DNA of 64,000 nt from Callorhinus ursinus (Eukaryota; Chordata; Mammalia; Carnivora; Otariidae): contig NW_020312867.1 of NCBI RefSeq assembly GCF_003265705.1, positions 11,011,228 to 11,075,227 of the forward strand, written 5' to 3'. Below the pieces are notes generated by a model. The model was not told the origin of the DNA, searched no databases, and was given only the letters and a program-made list of their open reading frames with translations. The position numbers were made by a program, and so were the translations under genes. Positions within the stretch are counted from its first letter, which is position 1; each line of letters opens with the position of its first letter. This document shows positions 34,100-44,455 of this stretch, piece by piece.

Positions 34100-35690
34100 G
34101 AGAATGTAGAAGCAACGCAAGGAAAAAGCCATGTTTCAGAGCCAACAGCCATTTCTCAGACCTCATTCTCTCCCCTTCTCCGTGGCATTTGGCACAGTTG
34201 ACACCTCCCTGTTCCCTGAAACTCTTTCTTCCTTTGGCTTTGGGAGATCTCCCTTTTGGTTTTTCCTCCTCCTCATCTCCTTGACCCTAATCTTCTCCAA
34301 GACTCAATCCCCAGACACTCACTCCCTTGGTGGAGTCATCCAGTCACCTGTCAATAAATACCATCTATCTACACGCTGACGACCTCCGTGTTTAGATACC
34401 CAGCCTGGATCTCTCCTCTGAACTCCATATGTGAACCTCCCCCTGCCCATAAGAAACCTCTGTCTGGTTGTCTAATGGGTATCTTTTTTTTTAAAGATTA
34501 TCTGAGAGAGAGAGAGAGAGAGAGGAGGGGCAGAGGGAGAGGGAGAGAGAGAATCTCAAGCAGACTCCCCACTGAGCATAGAGTCCAATGCAGGACTCAA
34601 TCTCACAACCCTGAAATCATGACCTGAGTAAATATCACAAGTCTGATGCTTAACCGACTGAGCCACCCAAGTGTCCCCTCTAATGGGCATTTCAAGCGTA
34701 ACAGATCCAAACCTCAACTCTCAAATCCTCACCCCTACCCCCACCTTCCCAAGCCTGCTTCTCCCTCAGCGTCTCCATCTTAGAAAATGGCAGCAGTGTT
34801 CTTCCACAAGTGTCAGGACAAAACCTTTGTGGTCACCCTTGACTCACTTTTTTCTTTAACACTAAATCTACCGCCTCTGTGATTCCTGTTGGTTCTACTT
34901 TAAAGTTATACCTAGGATCCTACAACTTCTATTTTCCTCTACTAACTCCACCCCAGTTCTGGCTGCCATCTTTTCTCACCTTGCCCCTCCAGCCTGTTCA
35001 CCACACAACAGTCATAAAACACCAATCATATCATGTGGCTCCTCTGCTCAAAATCCTCTTAATAGTTTCCTGTCTCCTTCAGAGTGAAAGCCAAAATCCT
35101 TATAATAGCTCTGCATGCTCTGGGTCCTCTACCCCTTCCCAACCCTCTCCCCGACCTCTTATCTTTGGCTCTCCACCTTGACTCATTGGCCTCTGTGTTA
35201 TTCTTCAAACACATAAGGCAGGCTGCTACCTCAGAGCCTGTGCACCTGCTGTTCTTTCTGCTGGAATATGCTTCCCTTATGTCCCTCAAATTAATTTCTC
35301 CAGTGAATCCCTCCCTATCAACACCTAGAAAATAACAACCCTTACCCTACCTCAATGGCTCCTTTCCCCACCTCTCCCATTTCCTAACACTCCCCATGGC
35401 TCTTGCACTTCAGCCATATAGGCATCCTGCTTCTCCTCCGGCCTAGAACCTTCCTGCTCAGGGCTCTTGCTCTTCCCTGGGCCTGGTACACTCTTACCTA
35501 GATAACCACATAGTCCCCCCTCACATTCTTCAGGTCTTCACTCAAATGTCACCCTACAGAGAAAAGTCCCCCATGTTTTAATTCTAGAATACAATCCCCA
35601 AAGATAGAAACTTTATCTGTTTTGTTCATTGCTGTATCCTTAGAACCAAGAATAGTGATCAAGATATTATTAAATTCATATGATCTAATG
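34100..35690 (+). mobile_element. LINE-2 (L2), long 3' portion
   Basis: One of the clearest L2 copies here. In order: 'gcatttggcacagttgacac' (34183), 'atctctcctctgaactcc' (34411), 'taatgggcatttcaagcgtaac' (34681), 'gtcacccttgactcactt' (34833), 'cctctgctcaaaatcctctt' (35041), 'gcacctgctgttctttctg' (35241), 'ttcaggtcttcactcaaatgtcacc' (35530) and 'ttgttcattgctgtatcctt' (35623). SINE 34483-34678 interrupts it. Frames are broken. Confidence 0.85.
34483..34678 (-). mobile_element. Carnivore tRNA-Lys SINE (SINEC type)
   Basis: Reverse copy with a short T tail and GA-rich body. TSD tctaatgggtat (34471-34482) and tctaatgggcat (34679-34690). Confidence 0.95.
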
Positions 35691-35776
35691 AATACAGAAA
35701 AAAAAGAATATATTTTTACTCATCAAATATATTTTAAAAGAATATGTCTCTTAGAACAAGATTTTAATAAATAGAT

Positions 35777-36163
35777 ATTTAGTCAGCTTAGGCTGCTATC
35801 ACAAAATACCATAGATTGGGTGGCTTAAACAAGAGAAATTTATTTTCTCACAGTTATGGAGGCTGGAAGTCAGAAATTAGGGTACCAACATGGCTGGGTT
35901 TTGATGAGAGCTCTCTTTGTGGGTTGCAGATGGCTGCTTTCTTGCTGTGTGGTCACATGGCCTTTTCTTGATGGCCACTCTCAGAGAGAAAGAGATCTTC
36001 TCTCCTTCTCTTCTTATAAGGGCACTAAGCCCACCATGAAGTCCCACCTTCCAGACCGCATCTAAACTACTTCCCAAAGGCCCTGTCTCTAACTACCATC
36101 ACATTGGAGGTTAAGGCTTCAACATACATGAATTTGGGGGACACGAACATTCCATCCATAGCA
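35777..36163 (-). mobile_element. MST/MLT-type MaLR LTR
   Basis: 'tagtcagcttaggctgctatc acaaaataccatag' ... 'gaaatttattttctcacag' (antisense AATAAA) ... 'cttataagggcactaagccc' ... 'gaatttgggggacacgaac'. Near-complete. Confidence 0.88.
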
Positions 36164-36173
36164 GATATGTTTT

Positions 36174-37625
36174 TTTCCCATTTTATGTATTTATTTTTTT
36201 AATTTAAATTCAATCAATTAACATATAATGTATTATTGGTTTCAGAGTTCAGTGATTCATCAGTCTCATATAATACGCAGTGCTCATTACATCACATGCC
36301 CTCCTCAAGGTGCATCACCCAGTTACCCCATCCCCCACCCCCTCCTCTCCAGCAACCCTCAGTTTGTTTCCTATAAAAGTCTCTTATGGTTTGTCTGTCT
36401 GATTTTATCTTGTTTTATTTTTCCCTCCCTTCCCCTATGATTTGTTTCTTAAATTCCACATATGAGTGAGATCATATGATAATCGTCTTTCTCTGACTGA
36501 CTTATTTCACTTAGCACAATACCTCCTAGTTCCATTGACGTCGTTGCAAATGGCAAGATTTCATTTTTTTTGTTGTTGTTGGCTGAGTAGTATTCCATTG
36601 TATATATATGCCACATCTTCTTTATCCATTCACTTATCCATGGACATCTGGGCTCTTTCCATAGTTTAGCTATTGTGGACCTTGCTGCTATGAATGTTGG
36701 GGTTCAGGTGACCCTTTGGATCACTACATTTGTATCTTTGGGGTAAATACTTAATAGTGCAATTGCTGGGTCATAGGGTAGCTCTATTTTCAACTTTTTG
36801 AGGAACCTCTACTGTTTTCCAGAGTGGTTGCACCAGCTTGTGTTCCCACCAACAGTGTAGGAGGATTCCCCTTTCTCTGCATCCTTGCCAACATTTGTCA
36901 TTTCTTGACTTGTAATTTTAACCATTCTGATTGGGGTGAGTGGTATCTCATTGTGAATTTGGTTTGTATTTCCCTGATGCTGAGTGATGTTGAGCATTTT
37001 TTCATGTATCTGTTAGCCATTTGTATGTCTCCTTTGGAGAAATGTCTGTTCACATCTTCTGCCCATTTCTTGGTTGGATTATTTGTTTGTTTTTTTTTTT
37101 AAGATTTTATTTATTTATTTGGCAGAGATAGAGAGAGAGAGCACAAGCAGGCAGAGAGGCAGGCAGAGGGAGAGGGAGAAGCAGGCTCTCCACCAAGCAG
37201 GGAGCCCGATGCGGGACTCGATCCTGGGACTCCAGGATCATGACCTGAGCCGAAGGCAGTCGCTTAACCAACTGAGCCACCCAGGCACCCTGGATTATTT
37301 GGTTTTTGGGTGTTGAGTTTGATAAATTCTTTATAGATTTTGGATACTAGCTCTTTATCTGATAAGGCATTTGCAAATATCTTCTCCCATTCAGTCAGTT
37401 GTCTTTTGGTTTCCTCGACTGTTTCCTTTGCTGTGCAAAAGCTTTTTATCTTGATGAAGTCCCAATAGCTCATTTTTGCCTTTGTTTCCCTTGACTTTGG
37501 AGACGTGTCTAGCAAGAAGTTGCTGGCAGCCAAGGTCAAAGAGGTTGCTGTCTGTGTTCTCCTCTAGGATTTTGATGTATTCCTGTCTCACATTTAGGTC
37601 TTTCATCCATTTTGAGTCTATTTTT
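36174..37625 (-). mobile_element. Young carnivore LINE-1, 5'-truncated, with SINE insert
   Basis: Antisense 3'UTR of the single 'type 1' form (36190-36440), then ORF2 C-terminal text. The minus frame over 37302-37539 includes [20 protein letters not shown], typical of L1 ORF2. TSD gcagatatgtttt at 36161-36173 and 37626-37638, so the insertion lies against the MaLR LTR end. SINE 37086-37290 is a later insertion. Confidence 0.95.
37086..37290 (-). mobile_element. Carnivore tRNA-Lys SINE (SINEC type)
   Basis: Reverse full copy. TSD tggattatttg at 37075-37085 and 37291-37301 inside the young L1, so it postdates that L1. Confidence 0.97.
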
Positions 37626-37638
37626 GCAGATATGTTTT

Positions 37639-38400
37639 AAAAAGACTGAGTTTATCATTTGATGAAATGATCCTTCAGTAAATGAATTGGCTTTTAGCAA
37701 ATTGGCTGCTTCCTGTTCTTGGGGGTGGGAAACACAAAGGCAAATTCTAAGCTCTCCTACTCAAGTAAAATCATGAAAAGAAACAAATATATGAAATCAG
37801 AAATTTTTAAAAAGAGATATAATGATGGCAATTGAAAAACAGAAAAAAGAAAAGAAAAAGAAAAACAGAAAAAAGAGAGAGAAAGAACTTCCAGAAAGAC
37901 AGTGGTCAGAATGTACACCTACTTCCCTTCTCTGAAACCCAAGAAAATGCACAAAGAGAATAAAGAGTGGAGAAGAAAACTCCATCTAAGGAGAAACCGA
38001 AGCATAGTCATAACCCCACCCCAGAGGTCACGTAGAATATGTGTTTGCAGAGTGAAAACCTGTGGGCCCCTCTCTCTAGTCTGCCCAGTGCGTGAGCACA
38101 TGCCAAAGGGGGAGAAAAAGCAGACAGTATATTCATCTGAAAGATGACCACTAAAGGTCCCTAAGGCTTTTCACAGAGGCAGTCACTGACATGGGAGCTC
38201 ATTTAGAGTGATTGCTGATGGACAGGCAGCTTTCTTCCTTTCTTCTTTTTTTTTTTTCTAACAAACATGTTCTTGCATACACCAATGATAAGGAACCAGT
38301 GGGAACTATGCTAGCCCCAGTGGCCTATTTCCTCCTTCTCCTTATCAGTGTTACTTTTGGTGTGACCTTCTGGGGGCTCTGTCCCCAAACTGACTAAGGT
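37639..38400. other. Unclassified DNA, possibly old L1/HAL1
   Basis: A-rich block 37790-37890, then 'agacagtggtcagaatg' and 'cttctctgaaacccaag'. It may be L1 5' or HAL1-like material; not proven. No exon. Confidence 0.35.
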
Positions 38401-39060
38401 CCTGGGTGCAGACAATTGAAGGAGCAAGATACGACCAAGAATCCTGTACCCAGCTGAAGATTCTGTTTGCAAGTAAAAGCAGTGGAATAACATCTTTAAA
38501 TACAAAAGAATTAGAAATACTATCACCCCAAAAACTTCCCTGAAAACTTTACTTAAAGATATAAAAATGATGAACCAAATAACTCACCAAAGGAAAATGT
38601 CTGGCAGTTAAACATAAAAGTGTCTTAAAATTTCTTCTGTGTTTCTCCTCTGGAAACAATTTAACCGTTACAATTCCACAGAATGTCAAAATAAGTAATC
38701 AATAATAATAGTTCAGTACCAAAGTCCAATAATATGACAGCAAGAAAAGTAGGATTGGGGCACTTGGGTGGTTCAGTCGGTAGAGCGTCTGACTCTTGAT
38801 TTCGGCTCAGGTCATGATCTCAGGGTTCTGGGATTAAGCCCTGCATCAGGCTTCACGCTCAGCAGGGAGTCTGCTTGAGGATTCTCTCTCTTCCTTTCCT
38901 TCTGCCCCTCCCCCCACTCGCATTGTCTCTCTATATAAGGAAATAAATCTTTTTTAAAATAAAAATAAGGTAGAGGGGTAAGGGGGAATGTAGATAAGTT
39001 TGCTCCTGTCATTATTTGTCACAGAGGGCATCAACATACATTCTTTTATTTCTAATGTAA
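38400..39060 (+). mobile_element. Old LINE-1/HAL1-like fragment
   Basis: 'ccaagaatcctgtacccagc tgaag', 'aaaaacttccctgaaaac', then 'gaatgtcaaaataagtaatc' before SINE 38757-38966. This resembles the L1M/HAL1 3' region. Moderate support only. Confidence 0.5.
38757..38966 (+). mobile_element. SINEC copy (older 'gactcttgatttcggctcag' form)
   Basis: Sense copy 'ggggcacttgggtggttcag' to 'aaataaatcttttttaaaat'. The TSD is not clear. Confidence 0.93.
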
Positions 39061-39079
39061 GAGCAGGAAAAATGTCCTT

Positions 39080-39490
39080 CTTTCCTTCTAGGTTCTTTGA
39101 CTGGTCTAATAATTAAATTGACATAGAACAGACTAATGGGAGAAAGACAAATCTAATTTCATGTGTATAAGAGTCCCAACAAAAACATGAAACTCAAAGG
39201 TAGTCAGGCAGTGGAGGCTTAGGAATGGGACAGGGGCCAGGGGCTTCAAAGGGGAGGAGGGCAGTTCACAGGAGGATGGGAAAAGCAAATGTTGATAAGT
39301 CTTTCAGATAAAAAAGTTATCTCTAGTAATAGTTTTCTTTTAGGTACAGGGCCCCTATCTCAATTCTTGTAAGCTGTTAAGGAAGAGGTAATAAGCTTTT
39401 CCTGAGTCTCCTGAGTCTTGATTGCCTTCAGCTCAAAATAATCCACATGCCCCAGGGGCACATAATGGGATGGCATATTCTGCTCTCCTT
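39080..39490 (-). mobile_element. LTR-like repeat related to 16319-16870
   Basis: 'gaacagactaatgggagaaag acaaatc' ... 'ttgccttcagctcaaaataatcc' ... 'gggatggcatattctgctc'. The right block matches 16803-16865. Family not named. Confidence 0.5.
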
Positions 39491-39985
39491 CACTAAGCTT
39501 GATAAACTAAAAGAGATTTAAGATATTTTAAAACAAAGATTTTAAAAATATATAAACAACCATTAGTGGAGGTAAAACCAGACTTACGTTTTTCAAAATA
39601 ATGAGGAGGGAGAGGACAAAAAGTAAAACAAAGAAAGTACAGACCACAGAGCAAAGTGTAGGAAAAACAAACAAACAAACAAACAAAGCAGTGTGCTGTT
39701 TTCCCAGGAACTACCTGTCTTCACCCACACCCATTTCAAAGCTAGACTCAGTACTTTGTTGACTAATCAAGAAGCAAATGCTCTCTGCAGAGCTTTGGCA
39801 AGTAATAGATCGTAGTGGAGATTTTGGGGGAAGACGGAAGGGAGTTTGCATCACACCCCGCACAGCAAAGAACCTAATGCAATTCCTGTTGAGTAAGACA
39901 TTTCTTTTCATATTCAAAATCCCTCTTGGGCTCCCAACTCCCAGATTTTAGGCTTTCTCAACACTGCTTAGTGAAAAAGGAATTA
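39490..39985. other. Unclassified DNA
   Basis: No repeat or exon recognised except the (AAAC)n tract. Confidence 0.4.
39665..39687. repeat. (AAAC)n short tract
   Basis: Six AAAC-like units. Confidence 0.85.
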
Positions 39986-39989
39986 AATA

Positions 39990-40325
39990 TTAACATAGCT
40001 ACATGGATAAATCTCAAAGACAGTATGGTAAGTGAAAGAAGTCAAAAACAAAAAAGTAGCTGCTGTGTGATTCCAACCCCATGAAAGTCTAGGAAAGTCA
40101 AAACTATAGTGATAAATCAATGGTCACGCGGGGTTCGGGAGAGGAAGAGAATCACTGCAAAGTGCCCAGGGAAATTTCTTAGGGTTATGGTCTCTTCTAT
40201 ATCTTGGTGGTGGTGGTGGTGTTTACAAGATTACGTACAAAGTTCACTAAAACTATGCAATTAAAATCAGTGAATTGTAAAGTATGTGTGTAATAGCTCA
40301 GTAAAGAAAATAGAGGAAAACCTTA
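39990..40325 (+). mobile_element. Old LINE-1 (L1M) 3' end
   Basis: 'acatggataaatctcaaagac', 'agtgaaagaagtcaaaaac', 'ctatatcttggtggtggtgg' and 'gtgaattgtaaagtatgtg' are the standard L1M 3'UTR. Confidence 0.85.
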
Positions 40326-41347
40326 TCATTTCACATTACATAGAAAATAAAACAGACATACCAAAATCTGCAGACTATACCTAAGGCTTCCATTTCTAAC
40401 AGAAAGCATAAAAATAAATTAGGCATCCATGTAAGAGCCTGACCAAAAAAAAAAAAAAAATCCACAGAAAGTCACTAAAACGGTAAAAGTTAGAAATTAA
40501 TTGAAAAAAAGAACCTTAAGCAAATCTAGTTAGTTCCCACACATACACACAATCTCCTAGTTAAGAATCATCAATAAAATAAAATAAAAAAGAGGAAACA
40601 CAAATATACAAAATAAGAACTAAGATTGAAGAAGAACCAATGATTGAAAACAGACCAAGAACCAAGAAAGAAGTATGGGAAGTTGTCCAAGACTCATAAA
40701 CAAAGAAATGCCAGACCTGCTGGCTCCAGGAGTGAATTCATTCCTTTCTCTTGCTAATTAGTTTCTTGCAGCAAAACCCTTACCCTGAAACCTGCCAGTA
40801 CAGAAAAAGAAATCTGCACCCCAGGCCCTCATAAGAATACTGAAACACACTTCCAACCGTTAAATGTTAGCAAATGAAATCCAGCGGTCATTCAAGCAAT
40901 AGCATTCTATTTGTTCTCTAATTGGAAATCTATTGTAAGTCCTCTGTTGATAAATAAAAGAACAAACAACAAAATAGTAATTGATGAAATCCAATATTCA
41001 TTCCTGTTTTTTTTAATCTTTAGTAAAGTGGTAAAAGATGGGTATTTTCCACAAAATGACCCATAGCACCATGTTGAATGATGCCACCCTAGAAGCTGCC
41101 CCCGTTAGCTGGAGGAAAAACAAGGATGGCCATTGTCACTTTATTCACCACAGTTCTAAAAGTCTGTTTCTAGAGAACAAAATGAGAAACACAGTCCACA
41201 GAGAAGGAGTCGCTAGTTTTGTAATTTGTGGATGGTAAGATTGTATTCTTGAAATTTGAAGGCATCAACTGAAACATTTTTTAGAGACAACTGGAGAACT
41301 TAGTAAGGTGACAGTTTATGAAATTGGCATACAAAAACCAAAGGCTT

Positions 41348-41536
41348 GGAGCACCTGGGTGGCTCAGTCGGTTAAGCTTCTGCCTTAGCCTCAGGTCATG
41401 ACACTAGGGTCCCGGAATCGAGTCTGCATGGAGCTCCCTGCTCAGCAGGGAGTCTGCTTCTCCCCCTCCCGCTTTCCCCCCTCTCCCAGCTCATGCCCCC
41501 ACCTCAAATAAATAAATAAATACAATCTTTAAAAAA
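41348..41536 (+). mobile_element. Carnivore tRNA-Lys SINE (SINEC type)
   Basis: Sense copy 'ggagcacctgggtggctcag' to 'aaataaataaatacaatctt'. Flanks aaaaccaaaggctt (41334-41347) and aaaaacaaaggctt (from 41538) form the TSD. Confidence 0.95.
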
Positions 41537-41650
41537 GAAAAACAAAGGCTTTTCTATAATTAAACAGAAACCAGTTAAAAATAAAATGAAAGAAAGTGTT
41601 ACATTCTCAATAGTTATAAAAACAAACATAACTTATAAGGACATATTCTT

Positions 41651-42178
41651 TTTTTTTAAGTATAGTTGACATATAATGTTATATTAGTTTCAAGTGTACA
41701 GCATAGTGATTTGACACTTTTATACATTACACACACAATAACTCTTCACAGTAAGTGTAGTTACCATAAACCCATGCTTGCATAGTCACTCTCTGACAAA
41801 GGAGGCAAGAATATACAATGAGGAAAAGACAGTCTTTCTAATAAATGGTGTTGGGAAAATTAGACAGCTACATGCAAAAGAATGAAACTGGACCACTTTC
41901 TTATACCATACACAAAAATAAACTCAAAAGGGACTAAGTACCTAAATGTGAGACCTGAAACCATAAAAGTTCTAAAAGAAAACCTAGGCACTAATCTCTT
42001 GGACATGCGCCTTGCCAACATTTTTTTGGATCTGTCTCCTGAGGCAAGGGAAACAAAAGCAGAAATGAACTCTTGGGACTACATCAAACTAAAAAACTTT
42101 TGCACCGTGAAAAGAAACCAACAAAACAAAAAGGCAACCTATTGAATGAGAGAAGGTATTTGCAAATGATATATATAT
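41651..42178. mobile_element. Twin-primed (5'-inverted) LINE-1 insertion
   Basis: The left piece 41651-41792 is an antisense L1 3'UTR with a T tail ('tatagttgacatataatg', 'agtttcaagtgtacagcat'). The right piece 41795-42178 is sense ORF2; the frame 41882-42145 includes [19 protein letters not shown] and [20 protein letters not shown] ggacatattctt (41639-41650) and ggacatatctt (42179-42189). The host L1 continues in frame order afterwards. Confidence 0.82.
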
Positions 42179-42257
42179 GGACATATCTTGATTAGAAATG
42201 TACATGATCCATATAAAGTAACTATAAAAAAGCAGAGAAGCATAAATGATTTGAATA

Positions 42258-42670
42258 AATAATAGCATCAATAATAATAATAGCCAACACTTTGTAATTA
42301 TAGCATAGGTACTTACAAGGCTCTGTCGGTTGTTATCTCTGGTAACCCTCCCATTAACCTGATAAAGCAGGTATTGTTATTATCTCTGCTCATTGTGGGA
42401 AGATATAACATGGTGAAAAAGTGGATCCTTCCTAATACAAACTGTCTAAAATGCAATCCCAATTAAAATAGCAAGATAATGATTCTGAGTTCCACCGTGA
42501 AAATGTAGGCAAGTTACTTACTAGCTCTATGCTTGTTTCCTCACGTGTAAAATGGAAATAGTAGAAGTTCTTATAATAAAACATTAAATTAATTAACACA
42601 TACAAAGTATTTATAACAGCACCTGGAACAGAGTAGGTGTGTAAGTGTCAGCTCTATTATTATTATTGCC
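42258..42670. mobile_element. Two MIR-type pieces
   Basis: 42270-42400 ('aataatagccaacactttg' ... 'ggtattgttattatctctgc') fits antisense MIR. 42482-42668 ('gtaggcaagttacttactagc' ... 'cctcacgtgtaaaatggaaa' ... 'agcacctggaacagagtagg') fits sense MIR. A short L1 stretch (42410-42475) separates them. Confidence 0.65.
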
Positions 42671-42980
42671 TACAAGAATACATACGAGAGGAGCCAAGGA
42701 AGTCCTGGGGGAGAAATGGGAAGAAGGCCCATCTAGGTGGGCCAGCCCTCCCGATATTAAAATACACAGCAAAGCTACAATAATAATTATTTAGAAGAAA
42801 ATGGCATGGAATTGGCAGACAGATAAATGGAATACAAAGTACAGAAATAAACTCAAGTACAGATGAGAATTCAGTACACTATTTAAAGGTGGCACTTCCA
42901 AGCAACGAGGAAAATCTGTTCTATGAGAAAATCTGTAAGGATAATCTGTTAACCACTTGGAGAAAATAGAGTGAATTCTT

Positions 42981-43174
42981 TTTTTATATATATTTTATTT
43001 ATTATTTATTTGAGAGAGAGAGAGCACAAGTGGGGAGGAGGGGCAGAGGGAGAAGGAGAAGCAGGCTCCCCGCTGAGCAGGGAGCCGAATGTGGGGCTTG
43101 ATCCCAGGACCCGGGAATCATGACCTGAGCCGAAGGCAGCCGCTTAGCAGACTGAGCCACTCAGGTGACCCCAC
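42981..43174 (-). mobile_element. Carnivore tRNA-Lys SINE (SINEC type)
   Basis: Reverse full copy. TSD agagtgaattctt (42968-42980) and agagtggactctt (43175-43187). Confidence 0.96.
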
Positions 43175-43345
43175 AGAGTGGACTCTTAACTCTTTTTTCT
43201 TTTAACCCAAATTTATTTTACATGAAGTGAAGATTTCAATTTTTAAAATGCAGACAAAAAGCACTGTTTTCAGCAGTGCACATTTTTTACAAACTGGGAA
43301 CAGAGAAAGCTTTCCTGAACACCAACATGAAACCTACAAGTCACA

Positions 43346-43548
43346 GGGCGCCTGGGTGGCTCAGTTGGTTAAGCGACTGCCTTTGGCTCAGGTCATGATC
43401 CTGGAGTCCCGGGATCGAGTCCCATATTGGGCTCCCTGCTCAGCAGGGAGTCTGCTTCTCCCTCTGACCCTCTTCCCTCTCGTGCTCTCTATCTCTCATT
43501 CTCTCTCTCTCTCAAATAAGTAAATAAAAAATATTTATAAAAAAAAAC
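43346..43548 (+). mobile_element. Carnivore tRNA-Lys SINE (SINEC type)
   Basis: Sense full copy. TSD cctacaagtcaca at 43333-43345 and 43549-43561, perfect. Head-to-head with the SINE at 42981-43174. Confidence 0.97.
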
Positions 43549-44050
43549 CCTACAAGTCACAAAAGACGATAAATCAATATGACTACATAACAATTTTACA
43601 TGTCTATACATCACTGTACAGGGGTGTGTGGGTGCCTTCAATAAAATCAAAACAAGATAGCTACAACACATAAGAGAGGCCAAAAATAACTTTCTCGTAT
43701 ATAAAACATAGGGACAAACCAATAATGGGAAAAATACCTCATTAAAAAATGAGGAAAGTAAAGGAACAGATTAATTATGGGAAAAAAATCCAAATGACCA
43801 CTAAATATGAAAAGAAGTTCAACTCTCCAATAATGTAAATTTAAATTATTAAATATAATTTTTGTGGGTTTCCAGATGTCAGAATTGAAGATTGATAGGT
43901 AATACTGGCAAGAAGGTGGAGAACATGTATTCTCAATGCCGTTAGCAGGAACGCACAGGGGTGAACTTTTTTGTTGGGAAATTTGGCAATATCTGAAGTG
44001 TGCCCACTTATAAGAATTTGTCCAGGAGAAACATTAGCACAACTAGACAT

Positions 44051-44294
44051 GAATGAGGAGGGTTACTGTATAGAAGCGTAAGACTGGTGCTGGAGGGGAA
44101 ACTGAAGAGTGTCTGGTCCGAACTTTGAGGTCCTCCCCAATACAGACTGCCCAGCACCATGTCCCTGACACTCTGCTTGAGGGTCCCTCAGATCTCCAGT
44201 CAGCTGTTGTACAGTGTAGTAACATATAGACCCTTCCAAACTATAAGTAGAATGAGTACTCAACAGCACTTCATTTGGAACACTTAAGACAAGT
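44051..44294. other. Unclassified DNA
   Basis: No recognisable repeat. Two overlapping minus frames (44043-44269) have no motif. Confidence 0.35.
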
Positions 44295-44455
44295 GTTTCT
44301 CAAACTTCAATGTGCACACAAACCACTTGAGTATCTGGCTAAAATGCAAATGTTGATTTGGCCTGAATGGGCCTGAGATTCTTCGTTTCTAACCAGCAGC
44401 TCCCAGTGATGCTGATGACCCTGGTCCACAGACCATACTTTGAGTAGCCAGGCCA
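44295..44455 (+). mobile_element. MER5A-like hAT-Charlie element
   Basis: 'gtttctcaaacttcaatgtgc' ... 'cagcagctcccagtgatgctg' ... 'ctggtccacagaccatactttgag', a near-complete MER5A. Confidence 0.85.

Larger units (their letters stand above)
40700..44050 (+). mobile_element. Old LINE-1 (L1M) ORF2, heavily interrupted
   Basis: Sense ORF2 runs through 'gatgaaatccaatattcattcc' (40983), 'caaggatggccattgtcac' (41123), 'gaaatgtacatgatccatat' (42196), 'ccgatattaaaatacacagc' (42751), 'aaatcaatatgactacataac' (43571) and 'ggaaatttggcaatatctg' (43977). It is cut by SINEs (41348, 42981, 43346), an inverted L1 (41651) and MIR-like sequence (42258-42670). No intact frame. Confidence 0.8.
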
